Below are positions 1 through 12,000 of a DNA stretch of 64,000 bases, one piece after another (position 1 is the first letter of the stretch; each line of letters starts with the position of its first letter). Source of the DNA: Nomia melanderi. Taxonomy: Eukaryota > Arthropoda > Insecta > Hymenoptera > Halictidae. The stretch spans positions 9,362,001 to 9,426,000 of the forward strand of contig NC_134999.1 in the NCBI RefSeq assembly GCF_051020985.1, in the 5' to 3' direction. The translations under genes were made by a program, and so were the position numbers. Under the pieces are notes generated by a model. That model was not told the origin of the DNA. It made no database searches and saw only the letters and a list, made by a program, of their open reading frames with translations.

Positions 1-2506
1 TTTTCCCTTTCTCGTCCTGTCGTTCGGCCCCTTTATTCCCGTTCCCCTTCGGCGCTGCACTTGGACACCCTTCGCCTCACCCCCGTTATTTCGCCCCGCT
101 CCCTCCTTCCTGCCCCACAGCCCGTTACGTTCGGTCGAGGCATCCCTTCCGCAGTTTATGCGCCCTACGAGAGGGCGTCGTCGCGCTGCCAATTACTCCG
201 CGACGCGGCCCGTGCTTCGCTGCTAATTAATTTCTAGCGCGCCGAGCGGAAGCTGGCGCGGGTCGGGCACCGTTTCAAGATACAAGTGGTGCTGTTAAGC
301 GATATCGGCCCTTCGATTTTCTGTCCCGGCGATTTTTAAGTTTAACAATTAATTGGCGGGCGCGGCTGGCTTACGAATGTAAGACGGTTTTTTCGGAGTC
401 TTTCCCTTTCTTCTTATCTCTTGGAGTCTCGAATTTGAATTTTTATGTTTCTATTAAACCTTTGTAATTGGACAATGTTTCTCGTTGTAAGTATTTATTA
501 TTTTCTGATGGTAGGTTTTCTTATTTACGATTAAGATAAAGTAAAATTCTGCATAAATTACGGGGCAGAGTTGCTTTGTTTTTATTTTTATATGTTGATA
601 AATTACAGAAAATTTTGTATTGAATTTTCAATTTTATAAGTTTGCTGTGTTGAAACATATGGCGATTGAAGATCGCCTTTCGAGTGCAATGGGTTCGGTC
701 TAGTTATAATATTTCGTGGAATAGGTAATGGGTTGTTAGAATGAAAATGTGATATAAAGAGATAGATTCTGTTTTTGCAAGGTATGGGTGATTTTTTATC
801 GATAGTGGTTATTTGCTTGAAGTGAATGCTGTATAATAACCTTTAAATGAAAGTAATAGTTTGAATATTTTATAATATCTCTATCGAACGGATTTTGTAG
901 CTTTAGTGAAATTTTCTTTATTCAAAGTGTATTTAATGTTTGAACTTTGAATATTTTTTCCGGGTATTCAAATTGTTGGTGTGAAGAGTAAGTTTTGTTT
1001 GTGGAATGTTCCAATGAACAATAAAATACCCGCTATTAAGAAAAGAACACTTTTTAAAACTTACTTAGCATTTTTGCTTTTTAAGTACTAATTTTGTGTT
1101 TGTATGGGTAATTCACTGTGAAAAGTCAGGATTCGTGGAAAGTTTAAATGGAAAAACATCGAAATACAATGGGTTAATTGTCTTCTCTCTGTATTATATC
1201 CCAAAGAAGCTTAATCTTTCTTTATCCTTTTGTGTTAATTTTATTAAGAATTCATATATTTATTCAATATTTGAATACAGCTTTCATTTCATTTTATATG
1301 TGCCTATGAAGATTTCTCCATTTATATCTTCAAGGAAGTCGTATAACATAATTCAAGACGTGAAGCTTTAACACAGTTTAAACCCTGAATTATTCTTCGT
1401 TGTTCGGTTGTTTATACGAGTACAAGTTCATTGTGCACGTGAAGCACGTACAATTATAGATTATATGTATTACCCAATTGATAATATACAGACATGAACC
1501 CGGATGGTCCTTGCGCTAGTTAAATGGTCTTCATATATTAATTATACCGTACAAATTATCATTAATTACGTTGTATTGTTATATCACATAAATATCATTG
1601 TTCACCCATCACGTATCTAGAGCAGGTATATTCTTTAATAATTCTATTAATGAAAATTTAAATATCAGTAAAAAGAATAGATATAGAATATCGAATGGAG
1701 CTTGAGTTTTCTGGTAGTTGTGCCACAATAGTAATTCAATATTAAAGTTTTGTGAAGGAGAAGTTTATATCTTTCGCACCTGGGTATGGTCAACAAATTT
1801 GAAATCTCGTGTATATTAAATTCTACTTTTTATGAATTCTATAAGATTTTCAAAAATTGATTAACATCTTGCTTGACTAAAGTGATTAGGTTTTGAAACG
1901 TTTGACTTTTGAATAAACTTTAGAGGATAAAAAAGTCCAATTTATTCTTATTTTAAAATAATGATTTGATAATAGTCACAGTAACAATAAGGATTCTATA
2001 ATATACCCAATATTAATGTACTTAATAGTATTTAATTTCGAATCGAACAAGATAACTGGATACCGGTAAAGACGAATTGTCAAGGAACAAACGATTAAAA
2101 ATATAGAGAAAATGGTGGCGCATAGAAACACACCATTCCATGGATAACTGCTGGACATTATTTACTTTGTATTATTGATCGCGTAGTCATCCCCTTCATT
2201 TTTTTACATACGTTTGATCTATCTTTTATCACACGTGTCTAACCACCAGAAGTGGAAAACGATAACGATGATTTAACTATGCATCGCTGGCCAACAACAA
2301 AAACAACAATTTTTATATTTTCCATTCTGTAAACCCGGTTAGTTTTATTTCTCTCGCCCTCTGACGTTTTCATCCTCTGTGCCCACATCGAGAAACTCGA
2401 ACTATATATTCGGATACCAAAATTTAAGCTTAATCTAAAAAATACGTTAATTCTAGTCTTGAGATGTAAGTATATATTGCTAATTATAACTTTCCCTTAT
2501 TATTTA

Positions 2507-2529
2507 GAAGACTATTTAAAATAGTCTTC
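2507..2529. repeat. Perfect 11-bp-arm palindrome
   Basis: GAAGACTATTT is followed by one base and then its exact reverse complement AAATAGTCTTC. The arms are perfect with a one-base centre. It lies in AT-rich DNA about 145 bp before the inverted repeat at 2674. It could be a dimeric protein-binding site, a cruciform-prone spot or a chance palindrome; nothing around it identifies a function. Confidence 0.75.
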
Positions 2530-2673
2530 CATTTGTGCCTCACATACAATGAACAATACTAATTTTTTTTAAATTGAACTGTAAATCTTTGTTACAAATT
2601 TCATCCATCGTTGCACAATAAAAAATTAAGAAATCCATCAATTACAATATAGAAAAGTAACTGTAGCAGTGTT

Positions 2674-2858
2674 TGTATGTGCTAAATTTAAAATTTTTCG
2701 GAGATAAAAGTAAATTTACACAATTGAATGTATTGTATGATTATGTTACAGTGATTTTATCTTTCAATATTATCATTATTCCTTATCACTCCTTGCAAAC
2801 AAAAAGATTGCGCACAAATTGTGCACTGTAGGATAACAAAGAAAATTTAGCACATACA
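2674..2858. repeat. 16-bp perfect inverted repeat, possible degenerate MITE
   Basis: TGTATGTGCTAAATTT at 2674-2689 recurs as its exact reverse complement at 2843-2858, so 16 of 16 bases match across a 153 bp AT-rich spacer. The size (185 bp) and AT-rich interior resemble a miniature inverted-repeat transposable element. No clear target-site duplication flanks it, so the ends may have decayed. The match is too long to dismiss easily as chance in so short an interval, but the mobile origin is inference. Confidence 0.45.
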
Positions 2859-3230
2859 GCCTACAAAAACTCTTCAATATTGTTTATACCTAGTGATTGC
2901 ACAAACTGGTTAACAACAGTTTCAAGCAAGAGTTATTCAAAGTAACGAATGAATTCAATTTGCTTTTTACTTTCAAGTACCGAGTAATTAGCATATTAAT
3001 CATTCACATATAAAGTACACATAAAACTCATTCATTTTTTATTCGTCATTCTAAATAACTGCTAACCAACGTTTCACACAATACCACAAGCAACTTAAAC
3101 AACATTGCCCGGCTGCCAACCGAATTTTCAAATGTAAATAATAAACAACGAACAAAGGTTGCACACGCGAGCAACGAGTAACCCAAACAACAAATAACTG
3201 AGCAACGATTAATTATTTATTCGCTATTGT

Positions 3231-3860
3231 CATTTACACAAACTTTTCCTCGAATAATGCCCGACATCGGTTAACGGCAGGTTTCGCAGGATTAACGGGG
3301 CCGAAAACGTGCCCACAGGAATAGTTTCGAATCGGCGGCAACAATGGACTGAAAAACCGTATCGAGTAGAGTTAGTCGGGGGTGGCGTGGCGTGGCTTGG
3401 CGTTGCCTGGCATGGCGCGGCGTAGGGGTGACCGGGACGACAGAAATACGGTTTTACAATTCGAATTATCGGGCGTGATCGGTGGACGAAAACGTCACGG
3501 CTGCTCGACCCGGTTAGACGCGATAATCGATAATCATACCTGCCTGAATGCGCGCCAAACTGGCACCTCGGGCGACCGTCGAAAATCAATGAACGATGTG
3601 TCGGCCGCCGACTCTGTCTTTTACGATTGCTAATCACCGAGTGCGCCGTGCCGGCCGAGTGCCCGGCCGCGTTTAATAATTAATCGCGATCGTTCTGTCG
3701 CCAGAAAATTCCGTTCCGCGGGAAATTATCGGCGGCGCCCGGACGCGCGCCGCCGGCGATCTACGAGTCGGCTGGAACGCGGCTCAATTAGCCACGCTAC
3801 GAATTAACAGGGACAAAGCAGTTCCAGTCCGCTTCGGTATTCCTTACTTCGACCATTCGT
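3231..3860. other. GC-rich CpG island-like block
   Basis: A GC-rich, CpG-dense block between AT-rich spacers. It contains a degenerate period-5 run of TGGCG at 3381-3423. Further right are the inverted motifs GCCGGCCGAG and CCCGGCCGCG near 3650-3670 and AATTA/AATTAATCG words. The open frames of 135 aa (minus) and 83 aa (plus) overlap each other on opposite strands and show no domain, as expected for stop-poor GC-rich DNA. Its boundaries are abrupt, as in the other islands of this window. Confidence 0.65.
3381..3423. repeat. Degenerate (TGGCG)n microsatellite
   Basis: Successive five-base units read as TGGCG with single substitutions (TGGCT, TTGCC, TGGCA, CGGCG) over about eight units. This is a short decaying pentanucleotide array inside a GC-rich block. 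Confidence 0.75.
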
Positions 3861-6800
3861 TTTCGGTTCCCCGAAACTGAATGTTCCTGACAAAACGAAC
3901 GCTTCTAAGCGTGTCGTCTTTCTAGGTATGCTTATAATGAAGCGTGAAAGCTTTGCTTTGATTAATACGAGTTATAAGTAGGTTTAGTGTACAGTTTTGC
4001 TCTACTTTGTTTCTAGGAAAATTTATATTCGTTCATTTAGGTTATGGAAGTTAGAGGTTCAAAAGTAGATGTTTAGGGTACGTTTGTGTAACTGTATCGA
4101 CTTCCATTGATTCGAGTATTTAAAAAATAATATTCGTGAAATTCTGTATGAATCAAATTGACTTGATCCATAAATTTAGTGATGACACTAACCGCATCGA
4201 CAGTTTTCCTATCATAACCAGTTAAGTGACTGATTACTAAATAAAGATAACTAAGTTAGATGATAAAACCTTTTCAGTTGAAACAGAGACGAAATGAAAG
4301 ACCAAAATCGAAGAACTGATTAATCGGATGATATTAGAATTGATGTAAGGTTAAATGGAAGAAAAAAAACACAGAATGTTAGGTGGTCATTTTGTAATCT
4401 GAATAAAATAGTTAATTAACATTTTCTCTTGCTTTCTTGTCATAAAACGTGAATGTAACGTAAACTTCGATTTAAGATTACTTGTCTTAAGAAATTAATG
4501 ACATAGTAAAAAGGAAGCTTAGAATCGAGATTAGAAATAACAAGATCACTGTAACCAACGGTTCTAATTAAGCTGCATGACAATATTAAAATTATAGATT
4601 AAGAAATTATTTTGAATTCTTTGAGAACTACAGCTCCTGTAGAAAAAGTGCATGAAAAGATATTTAGCTTTGTCATTAACGATTTAGGAACCTCTGAATA
4701 AAATCGATAATTAAATCAAAATTAAGTCAAAATTATACGTCCGTCGTAACACTAATTCCTTTGTATTACACAAAAAATAGCATCTCTGCCTCTAAAAAAT
4801 TGAAAACTGTGGCGTATTTGGAAAGCGTAGCTAATTCCCCAACAATAATTTGATAATTAATTTAGTCGAATTGGAGGCTGGGTCGCGGAAAATAATTGTT
4901 CTGTCTCGTGAGGGATGGCGGCCAACGTTGCAGCGACGCGTCGCAATTAGGTAAATAAATAATAGTTGACGCGGAAAGGCATAAGGCGCCTGGGAATTTC
5001 CTCGGGAACGCCGACAGACGAGAAACAGAAGAGAAGAGAGTGCAGCGACGATGGTTGATGGGGCGAATACATTGCGAGAGGGAAAACGGGGAATGGTTAC
5101 TGCGGGCTGCGAGTATCGATGGCAATGGCGATTACATTAATCACGCAGGTGATTAAAAATTCAGAACAGTAATATCCACTTAAATCACGGTACTGTTGCG
5201 TATACAGCAGTTCAGCAATGTATTTTTAATTGATTCTTTTTATATGACGTATGCGTAATTCGGTTTTCGTACGTCCTTCGTCAACTTTAACTCACACTCT
5301 TCATTTTTATCTTAAGCCTAACCTCTGGACAAACCAATAAAAAATGCATGATATTTTTTAATGGTTTTTCTGCGTCAAAAAGACTGGTTCGAATAAAACT
5401 TAAATATTCAATAATTGTGCTTTTAGTCCTAGCTGGAAGTCTAATTAGGTGTGTATATTATTTTAATGTTTTTAGAGGGCTCTCTTGCAGAATAGTGATC
5501 ATTCAATACAGTTCTGCGACTGATCGGAAACATCGGACATCGAGAGCAATTTGTATCGAACATCTAAATAACGTTTTAGTAATTTAAATTATCAGTTCGT
5601 TTCATGTGAGGTATTAATTTATATCATGGAGTATTTTATTGAAATTTATTAGCAATTTCCTCATAAGCACTCGTAAACATTAAATGTCGTTAGCTCTTTT
5701 CAATTTTCTGTGCCACATATCCCATTACATTATAAAAACATTATTATTAAGATAATTACGCGGATAAAACGTAAATACATTTAATTATTGGTGCCATGAA
5801 TTTGAAATCGAACAGGTGGCTGGGTATAGTAATAATTATTATAAATAGACGTGTATCGCGATCCAGTGAATGTGAGCGGTTGAATTGGGAAAATAAAGTC
5901 GCCTGCGTCAAAATTCATTAGAACTACAGTACATTTGCTTTCATGCACATTATGCAGCCCAAAACGTAAGATATTTTATTCGTTGAAGAAATTTTATAGT
6001 ATTTAATTTAACAAGATTTTCTGAATACTCGAAACCTTTTTTTAAAGTTATGCGTTTATACCACTTTTCCCGAAGATTAAGCTTTAACATTTTTGTGGTT
6101 ACTTTTGCTTCAATTGATCTTATTCTTAACGATTGTGTCTACCGTACATTGAAACATATATTTTACGCTTTACAATGTCATTGATATCGATTGTTCTAAT
6201 TAAAGATTCAGAATTTCGTTTGAATCTCATTCTACCAGCTTTATATAGATACATGATTGATGATCTGCTGCTGCATACCTACCTACAGCAGACATAAATC
6301 TTTTATTAACAATGAACTCCCACCCTTTTACCATCAGATTTAATTCTACCTATACCATAACTGTATCCTTTTGTAACACGGCGATTCTTTCCGTCAAATA
6401 AATAAACGAACACTTTATACTTCGTGAAAAGAAGAACGAAATCCGAAATGTACGAGGCGAAGCGGTGACAACAGCCAGGTTGGATATTTATCCCTATTGG
6501 GCATCACTAGAATTATTTTGAATAAATATTTATGTATTAAAAGTACTCGGTTAAATCAGTATCTGTCATTAGAATATATATGAACAATACTTATTTATCA
6601 TTCAAAAGTATTTATCTTAAAGCTTCTATTTCATCTATTCAGTCGAATAATTTATTCTATAAATTCACGAATAACGCGATAAATAAAAATACTTCGATTA
6701 ACGAATAAACAAATCCTCAAATAAACTGTTCAACCACTATCTAACAAAATCATCTAATAAAATTGGATTATTCAGTTATATTTACCTGTTACTCGTCACC

Positions 6801-7980
6801 CAAATAAAATTTCACGTAACACTTCGCTTTTCCGTTATACGTATTTATAGGTGAAAGATAACTGACGTCCCGGTAGCTTAATGGTCGGAAGGGTTGTCCG
6901 GTAGAGGCAGCGGATAATAAGCTGCTGCGCCGGGAACATCCAGCGATTGTAGCTTGATTCTGCAGAGGAACGTTATATTTCAACTTCCTGGTCGGTTCTG
7001 AAAGTGCTAATAAGAACCTGCACCAGCTAGAACCCCTCGCGGTGCAAGGTGGTCAGCTCGAGACCGTTGCAAGAAATTCGTTGGCGATCTTTCTGACCTT
7101 GGCTGCAAGATCTAGATTGGACTACGACGCCCGGGCTGGACCACGCAGCATCCCAGAACTGGATGGGGTAGTTCCTGTCACCGGGCTTGCACGTACTCCA
7201 CCCCTCGAATCCAGCAACGAGGGATGAAATCTCCGGAGAGTAATGGGAGCTGTTTTCTATTAAAAGTTGAGCAGTTCGACCCGCAGCAACGTTTGTCAGG
7301 CGCGAAAATCTCCTTGACGTCAACTTTTTTAACGGCAGCTGCGATTGGTGCTTTATTGACGTCGTACCTTTTTCTGATTGAGATGTCGTAGCTCTGTCGA
7401 TATGCTAATTCTTGTATCGACACGAAACTTTTTTATTTCCTTCAGCTAGCTGTTTATGGACTGCTTGAGAGGTTAAAGTGAATTATTCCATTTATCGAAA
7501 AAATTTTACATTTATTTTTAACTGAGCAATTAAATTGTAAGTACTTTAGTCTGTTGCACGCACTTCGATTAGATATTTTCGCAAATGATTATCACGAAAA
7601 TTTTTTAACATTAGTTTCGAAGTAAATATCTCGCGAACGTTTGAGAATTCCAACAAGAATTTAACAAGTTATTATTTGAAATTCTATAATTACCACTGGC
7701 ATAATTAATTAATTTCCCAATAAAATTAATCACAATATCCATGGATTCAAATTCCACTGACAAACATTTATCAAGCATCAAACAACAGCAAAAGAAAATA
7801 CTCAACGGAAGAGTTAAACGAATCAAGCACAACTCCCATAACTCACAAACCAGCCATCTACCACAAAAGATATATTTCCACCTTAAATTAGAATTTCTAT
7901 AAAATATAACCATCCTAGAGGATAGACTTAAAGACAAAAACCAAACCAAGGAAACACGATGTTCGAAAAGTGTCAAACCA
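3861..7980. other. AT-rich spacer with two moderate-GC patches
   Basis: AT-rich DNA without supportable genes. Moderate-GC patches occur at 4860-5140 and 6840-7330. The second carries two TTGACGTC words (7316 and 7358), which match the CRE/ATF core TGACGTC. The remaining 5150-6840 and 7330-7980 stretches are AT-rich with only short random frames; the 121 aa minus-strand frame at 7611-7976 has no recognisable domain. Confidence 0.7.
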
Positions 7981-9240
7981 GTTTCATCTGGAGGCGTGTT
8001 CCTAACAGCCCACCACGTCGGTCAGCTCCGCATACGTTCTCGATAGCCGAATGACCAGGAGGAAACCCTTATATTAATTAGAGCAGTTAAGGGCAACTAT
8101 CCCCTTCACGGTGGTTAATGTGCTTTGCCTGATTCGTTCCCCTAACGGGATTACAGGACGTGCGCGCGAGGTTTTGGCGTTGCTATGCAATCCCGTCGGT
8201 ACACAGAGAGCAGCGCAGATACGCGCCCGTTCGGTGGCCGTGTTCGCGTGCAACCCCTATCCGCGCGACCCCCGCCCCTATCCGTGTGGACACACACGTG
8301 CGCCCCCAGGGCCGGCATTCGATTGGCTTTCGGCCTCCGGCGGTGGTCGAGGGCTGCGAGGCCGGCCGCGCGCCGCCTTGGGGACCCAAGATCTGATTTC
8401 AAATTATACACCGGGACGGGCCAGTCGATTTATCTCGGAAGAGTCGCCTGCAATTATGCGTGGCCTGGCTGTTTCGGTCGCGGCCAAATTAACCCCACCC
8501 CCTGCTCCTCCTCCTCATCCTCCTGTTACTCCTTCTATTGGTACCCCCTATTCGCGGTGAAAGGTGTTTCCTGCCGGCGCGATCTTCGATCGTCGTTTTT
8601 CTGCCCGGAATTCGGAACGAAGCTTCGTCAAATATCGAGGGAAATCGAGGAAATTACGGATTATCTGAGAATGCAATTCGTTGCAGGATATTTATGCAAA
8701 TGGCCACCGCGCAACTAATACTTGCAAGGTTCGTGTTAGTACGGGGTTCCTTATTTTTTATGGGTTTTACAGCGTGGTAAGTAGTAGGGATTGTTTTTTT
8801 TAAGCTGGCTTGTGACATGAGTAGGTGTATCGTTGGTGGATGGAATTGTTGGTGATTGGATATAAAGATTGGAATTTGTGAACGAGATACTCCCTTTACA
8901 GTTGGTTTTTGGTTTAGTAGATTGTTAACGATTTTCGATCGTAGCTTGATGTATTTTTGAATTTTTTCTTTAAACTTTATAATAATCATGTTTTCAATTG
9001 ACATTGCTTTTATTCTCAGTGAAACTGATTTTACTATAATTAAAAAGAAAATATCTCCAAATTATAGATCAGTGTTTCTTAGATACTGGCTATATATTAA
9101 ATTTTTATGTTATACCCCTTTATCGATTATTGAAGAATTTGTTTCTACAGATAATCGACTGCTTTTCAATAAAATATTCTTTCATTTTTCCTTCTCGAAA
9201 TCTTTTCAAGAACTCGATAAAAATAGAGAACATTTGAAAA
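7981..9240. other. GC-rich island (7981-8720) and AT spacer
   Basis: The island is very CpG-dense around 8160-8400. Six overlapping frames on both strands stay open there simply because stop codons are rare. The longest (177 aa, plus strand from 8185) is rich in Arg, Pro and Ala and resembles no family I know. From 8721 to 9240 the sequence is AT-rich and featureless. Confidence 0.65.
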
Positions 9241-9437
9241 TCCGACCGGTTAATTGCGATCGAAGTCTGTCGAAGCAAGGGTGCTCGGACAGCGGGATTG
9301 GAGAAGGATAGACATCTTTGAAGAACTAATTATTTTGGCATCGACGATTGATCTTCTTTCACGGTTTTCTACGCCGAAATCTCCCGACGTCTATCGGAAT
9401 GTATAATCGAATGACAGGCGACGTGTTCGTGGCAGCG

Positions 9438-9534
9438 CTTAATAAAGCAGCCAATAATGCGACTGATATGTCGCACCCGGAGGTGCGATGCTGGTCCCGA
9501 TACCGAAATCCGTAATTACATCTTCGTCCCGATG
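9438..9534. repeat. Duplicated noncoding element, copy 1
   Basis: It shares two near-identical cores with 10952-11050. The first core is TTAATAA(A/G)GCAGCCAATAATGCGA plus GAT(A/G)TGTCGC; the second is CCGTAATTACATCTTC. The cores are separated by a GC-rich linker that differs between copies and carries 4 bp of length difference. In this copy the linker forms a perfect 7-bp hairpin at 9471-9488 (TCGCACC, loop CGGA, GGTGCGA). The cores contain a homeodomain-type TAATTA and a CCAATAA word. Open frames across it are inconsistent between copies, so coding explains it poorly. A paralogous enhancer pair or an old dispersed repeat are the main readings. Confidence 0.8.
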
Positions 9535-10951
9535 ATGACAAATGTCTCCCGCGGCGTATATATCGACGGGCCGGCTTCCACTTTTATGGGAACGGAAATA
9601 TTGGGGACATTCATCACGGTTCTCAGATGGAAAATCGTGCGCGACGTGCTTCCACGGTGACTGTGCTATCATTGATATAAAATTTGAGATTCTTGAACTA
9701 TACCGTTGCACAACTTTAGACACTGCCGATTCCATACTACGTAGAATTAAGGCTTTACAGACAATTAAAGACTTATTAATCAGTTTTTTCAATGGCAGTA
9801 ACGATTATAATCGTACACAAGTCATTTTGAGTAATTATTAAGTTGTTTTCATGTAAGTAATACGAGAACTGAGAAATATAGTAATAACCATTGTCAAAAC
9901 TTTAGTTCTTGTTTCGAGATCTCTAAATTTCAATAGCTACGTAGTGTTGCTTAGCTACTGAATATCTATGTATTGTAGCATTAGTCAGTAACCCAAGTTT
10001 ATTTTTCTAACGTTGAATATTCTAAGTTTATCAATACTTCTATCAGCACCTTTAAATTTGCTTCTTCAGCTCCCATTTCTGATCAGTTCATGCAGTCACC
10101 TTCATCGATTTCTTCAAGTTTGATCGTCAACTAAAATCAAATCTGAACTCTCAATCAACCTTATCCCAAAAATCACCCTTCTCTTACTCCACAGCACGCA
10201 AAATTGCTTTTCAGACCGCTCCGCTCCACCCGCTAACCTCTTCGAAATGCTACATTTACGGAACTTCTTCTAGAATTTCTCTCTCCGCAAATTCAACCCA
10301 CCCCAAAAATCTACTCCGTTCCCCAAACTTCACCGCAGAAGTCCCAAACGTTCCCCCGACATTCCCAGGCGGGACATTTTTCAGATTCCCCCATGCCCCG
10401 TCCCCGTCCCCTAAAACGCAACTAATTATCACGCAGACAGCAGCCCGAAACCCATTTCCCGTCATCCGTCGAGTCCGATTCCCTTGAATTCATCTTCCCC
10501 GAGCCAACTCTGCCCAGCCCCACTCTCCCTTCAATCCGGCCGCTAAAATTCAAACCGTCTCAAATTTCATCAAATCTGCTTGCCGGCGGTGTTCGCCGCG
10601 TAACCGAATCCAAACTTTTCCCAATTTTCCCTGCGAGACCCCAGCCAGCCAGCCAGCCAGTCAGCCAGCACGCCAACGAGCGAACGAACCAACGAACGAA
10701 CCTCTCTTCCGTAGACCGGCCGCTTCACTCAATTTCCCGCAGCCGCTCCTCCTCGCCGACGAACCCGCCCATTCCACCTGTACCTCGTCCTCGCTATATC
10801 CCTCGGCTGAACTCGTGGAAGAGCATGACGGGGAAAGAGGAAGGACGAAAGAGGAAGGAGAAGGCAACCGGTGAGGGACACCCGCGCGCCGCGCGCACCT
10901 GGCGTTGCAGCAGGTAGCGGCGGTGGCGGCTAGCGCGTGTGCACGGAGCCG
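9535..10951. other. Interval between the duplicated elements
   Basis: It begins with the rest of a small GC island (to about 9670), followed by an AT-rich spacer (9671-10190) and then a C-rich stretch from 10190. The C-rich stretch holds the tetranucleotide arrays at 10641-10702. From about 10820 the plus strand turns purine-rich and then CpG-rich (10880-10950). No gene is supported. Confidence 0.65.
10641..10702. repeat. Adjacent (AGCC)n and (CGAA)n microsatellites
   Basis: CCAGCCAGCC-type units run from 10641 to 10669, then AACGAACG-type units from 10675 to 10702, both slightly imperfect. The first unit is the same tetranucleotide as the long array at 23398-23504, and the second is the complement of the TTCG run at 11282-11297. 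Confidence 0.85.
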
Positions 10952-11050
10952 GTTAATAAGGCAGCCAATAATGCGAGCCGATGTGTCGCGGGCGAGGCGG
11001 TGTCGCCTGATTCCGGCGCCGAAACGGCCGTAATTACATCTTCATTAAAA
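10952..11050. repeat. Duplicated noncoding element, copy 2
   Basis: This is the partner of 9438-9534, in the same orientation and about 1.5 kb downstream. TTAATAAGGCAGCCAATAAT is matched with one difference. CGTAATTACATCTTC is identical, followed by a shared ATGATG. The linker is longer and G+C richer and has a different short hairpin (GGCGA pairing with TCGCC around 11002-11018). Retention of the outer cores while the linker turned over suggests constraint on the cores, but that is inference from two copies only. Confidence 0.8.
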
Positions 11051-11376
11051 TGATGGCGAGCCGTGTTGCAGCGGCGCCAGGTACACAGGCCCCTGGGGGA
11101 GGGTTAGCAGGTTCGGCCGCGCCGTGGGGAGGAGTAGCGGGAGGGAAAGAGCGGAAAGGTGGCTGCGCGGCGGCAGTGGTGGTGTGTGAGGATAGGAGGG
11201 TGGCGGCGTGTGTAACACGCGGCCCACGTTGGCCGCGTGTAAACGCGCGCCCACGCCGCCCCCGTCGCCGTCGCTCATGCATTCGTTCGTTCGTTCATTC
11301 CTGCACGATGGTGGAAGTGGATTTCTGGTATCTGTATCATGGTTAGCCGTCGTACGTAACGCGGACGGGGTGGAGG

Positions 11377-11408
11377 GTGTGTGTGTGTGTGTGTGTGTTT
11401 GTGTGTGT
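11377..11408. repeat. (GT)n microsatellite
   Basis: About eleven uninterrupted GT units, one TT interruption and four further GT units. Confidence 0.95.
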
Positions 11409-11670
11409 CAGGGTGGTCGAGGGTGGAATGGTATAAATGGTCGCTGTGAGCGTGAGGTCGGCGGTAAAGGGGGTTGGCACAGGGCAGAACGAGAGAGAGC
11501 GAGCTGGTCGTCAGAGTGGTGGAAGTGACGGAGCTGGAGGAGAGCCCACCAGAGAGGATATGACGCTCGGGGGTGGGCGAGAGATGGAAAGTGGGATCGA
11601 TGCGTCGCGCCGCGGGCCGATGCCTGCCTCGCACTTTCAAACTGACACCGTCCTGCCGCGCGGTAGACTA

Positions 11671-11686
11671 CGCGCGCGCGCGCGCA
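11671..11686. repeat. Alternating (CG)n tract
   Basis: Sixteen bases of mostly alternating CG, ending CGCGCACG. This is a potential left-handed (Z-DNA) segment by composition. Confidence 0.85.
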
Positions 11687-12000
11687 CGCTCGTGTCCCTG
11701 TGCGGCGGGTTTCAGTGTGTCCACCGGTGTTTCCGAGGGCGGGAGCATGCGAAGGACTGCCGCGCCGCGCGCGCGGTGACGCTTTCACGTGCCGCCGTTG
11801 ACGTTTCGTGTCCAATACCTTATGCTTTGAACTCGGACTAGTCCGACGGACGTGTACACCGGACGAACAGACGGGCGGGTTGTTTATCGTGCATCCCGGA
11901 TCGCGGGATCGCTCGACCGCGGCGCTGTTTGCGTCTTGGTCGCGCGGTTCTATCGGGATTTTCGGGATTCTGGGGAGTGACGCGCTTGCAAGCATTTTAT

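Larger units (their letters stand above)
1..3230. other. GC-rich edge then AT-rich spacer, no gene seen
   Basis: Bases 1 to about 400 are GC-rich and CpG-dense. From about 400 to 3230 the sequence is strongly AT-rich, with stops in every frame. The only open frames (91 aa at 1096 on the plus strand, 60 aa near 1976 on the minus strand) are compositionally random. Two inverted repeats stand out and are listed separately (2507-2529 and 2674-2858). I see no splice-site-bounded exon, RNA gene or transposon coding region. Confidence 0.75.
11051..12000. other. CpG-dense GC-rich block
   Basis: This is among the most CpG-dense DNA in the window. It holds a (TTCG)n run at 11282-11297, a (GT)n array at 11377-11408 and alternating CG at 11671-11686, with CGCG-rich text again at 11759-11775. 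Frames are open on both strands (up to 195 aa, minus, 11408-11995) but are Arg/Ser/Pro-rich low-complexity readings. The density of CpG argues against heavy germline methylation of this DNA. A promoter or enhancer cluster is possible but not demonstrable here. Confidence 0.6.

Noticed and set aside
8185..8718. 177-codon plus-strand frame
   Set aside because: CpG-dense region with six simultaneous open frames; Arg/Pro-rich, no homology recognised.
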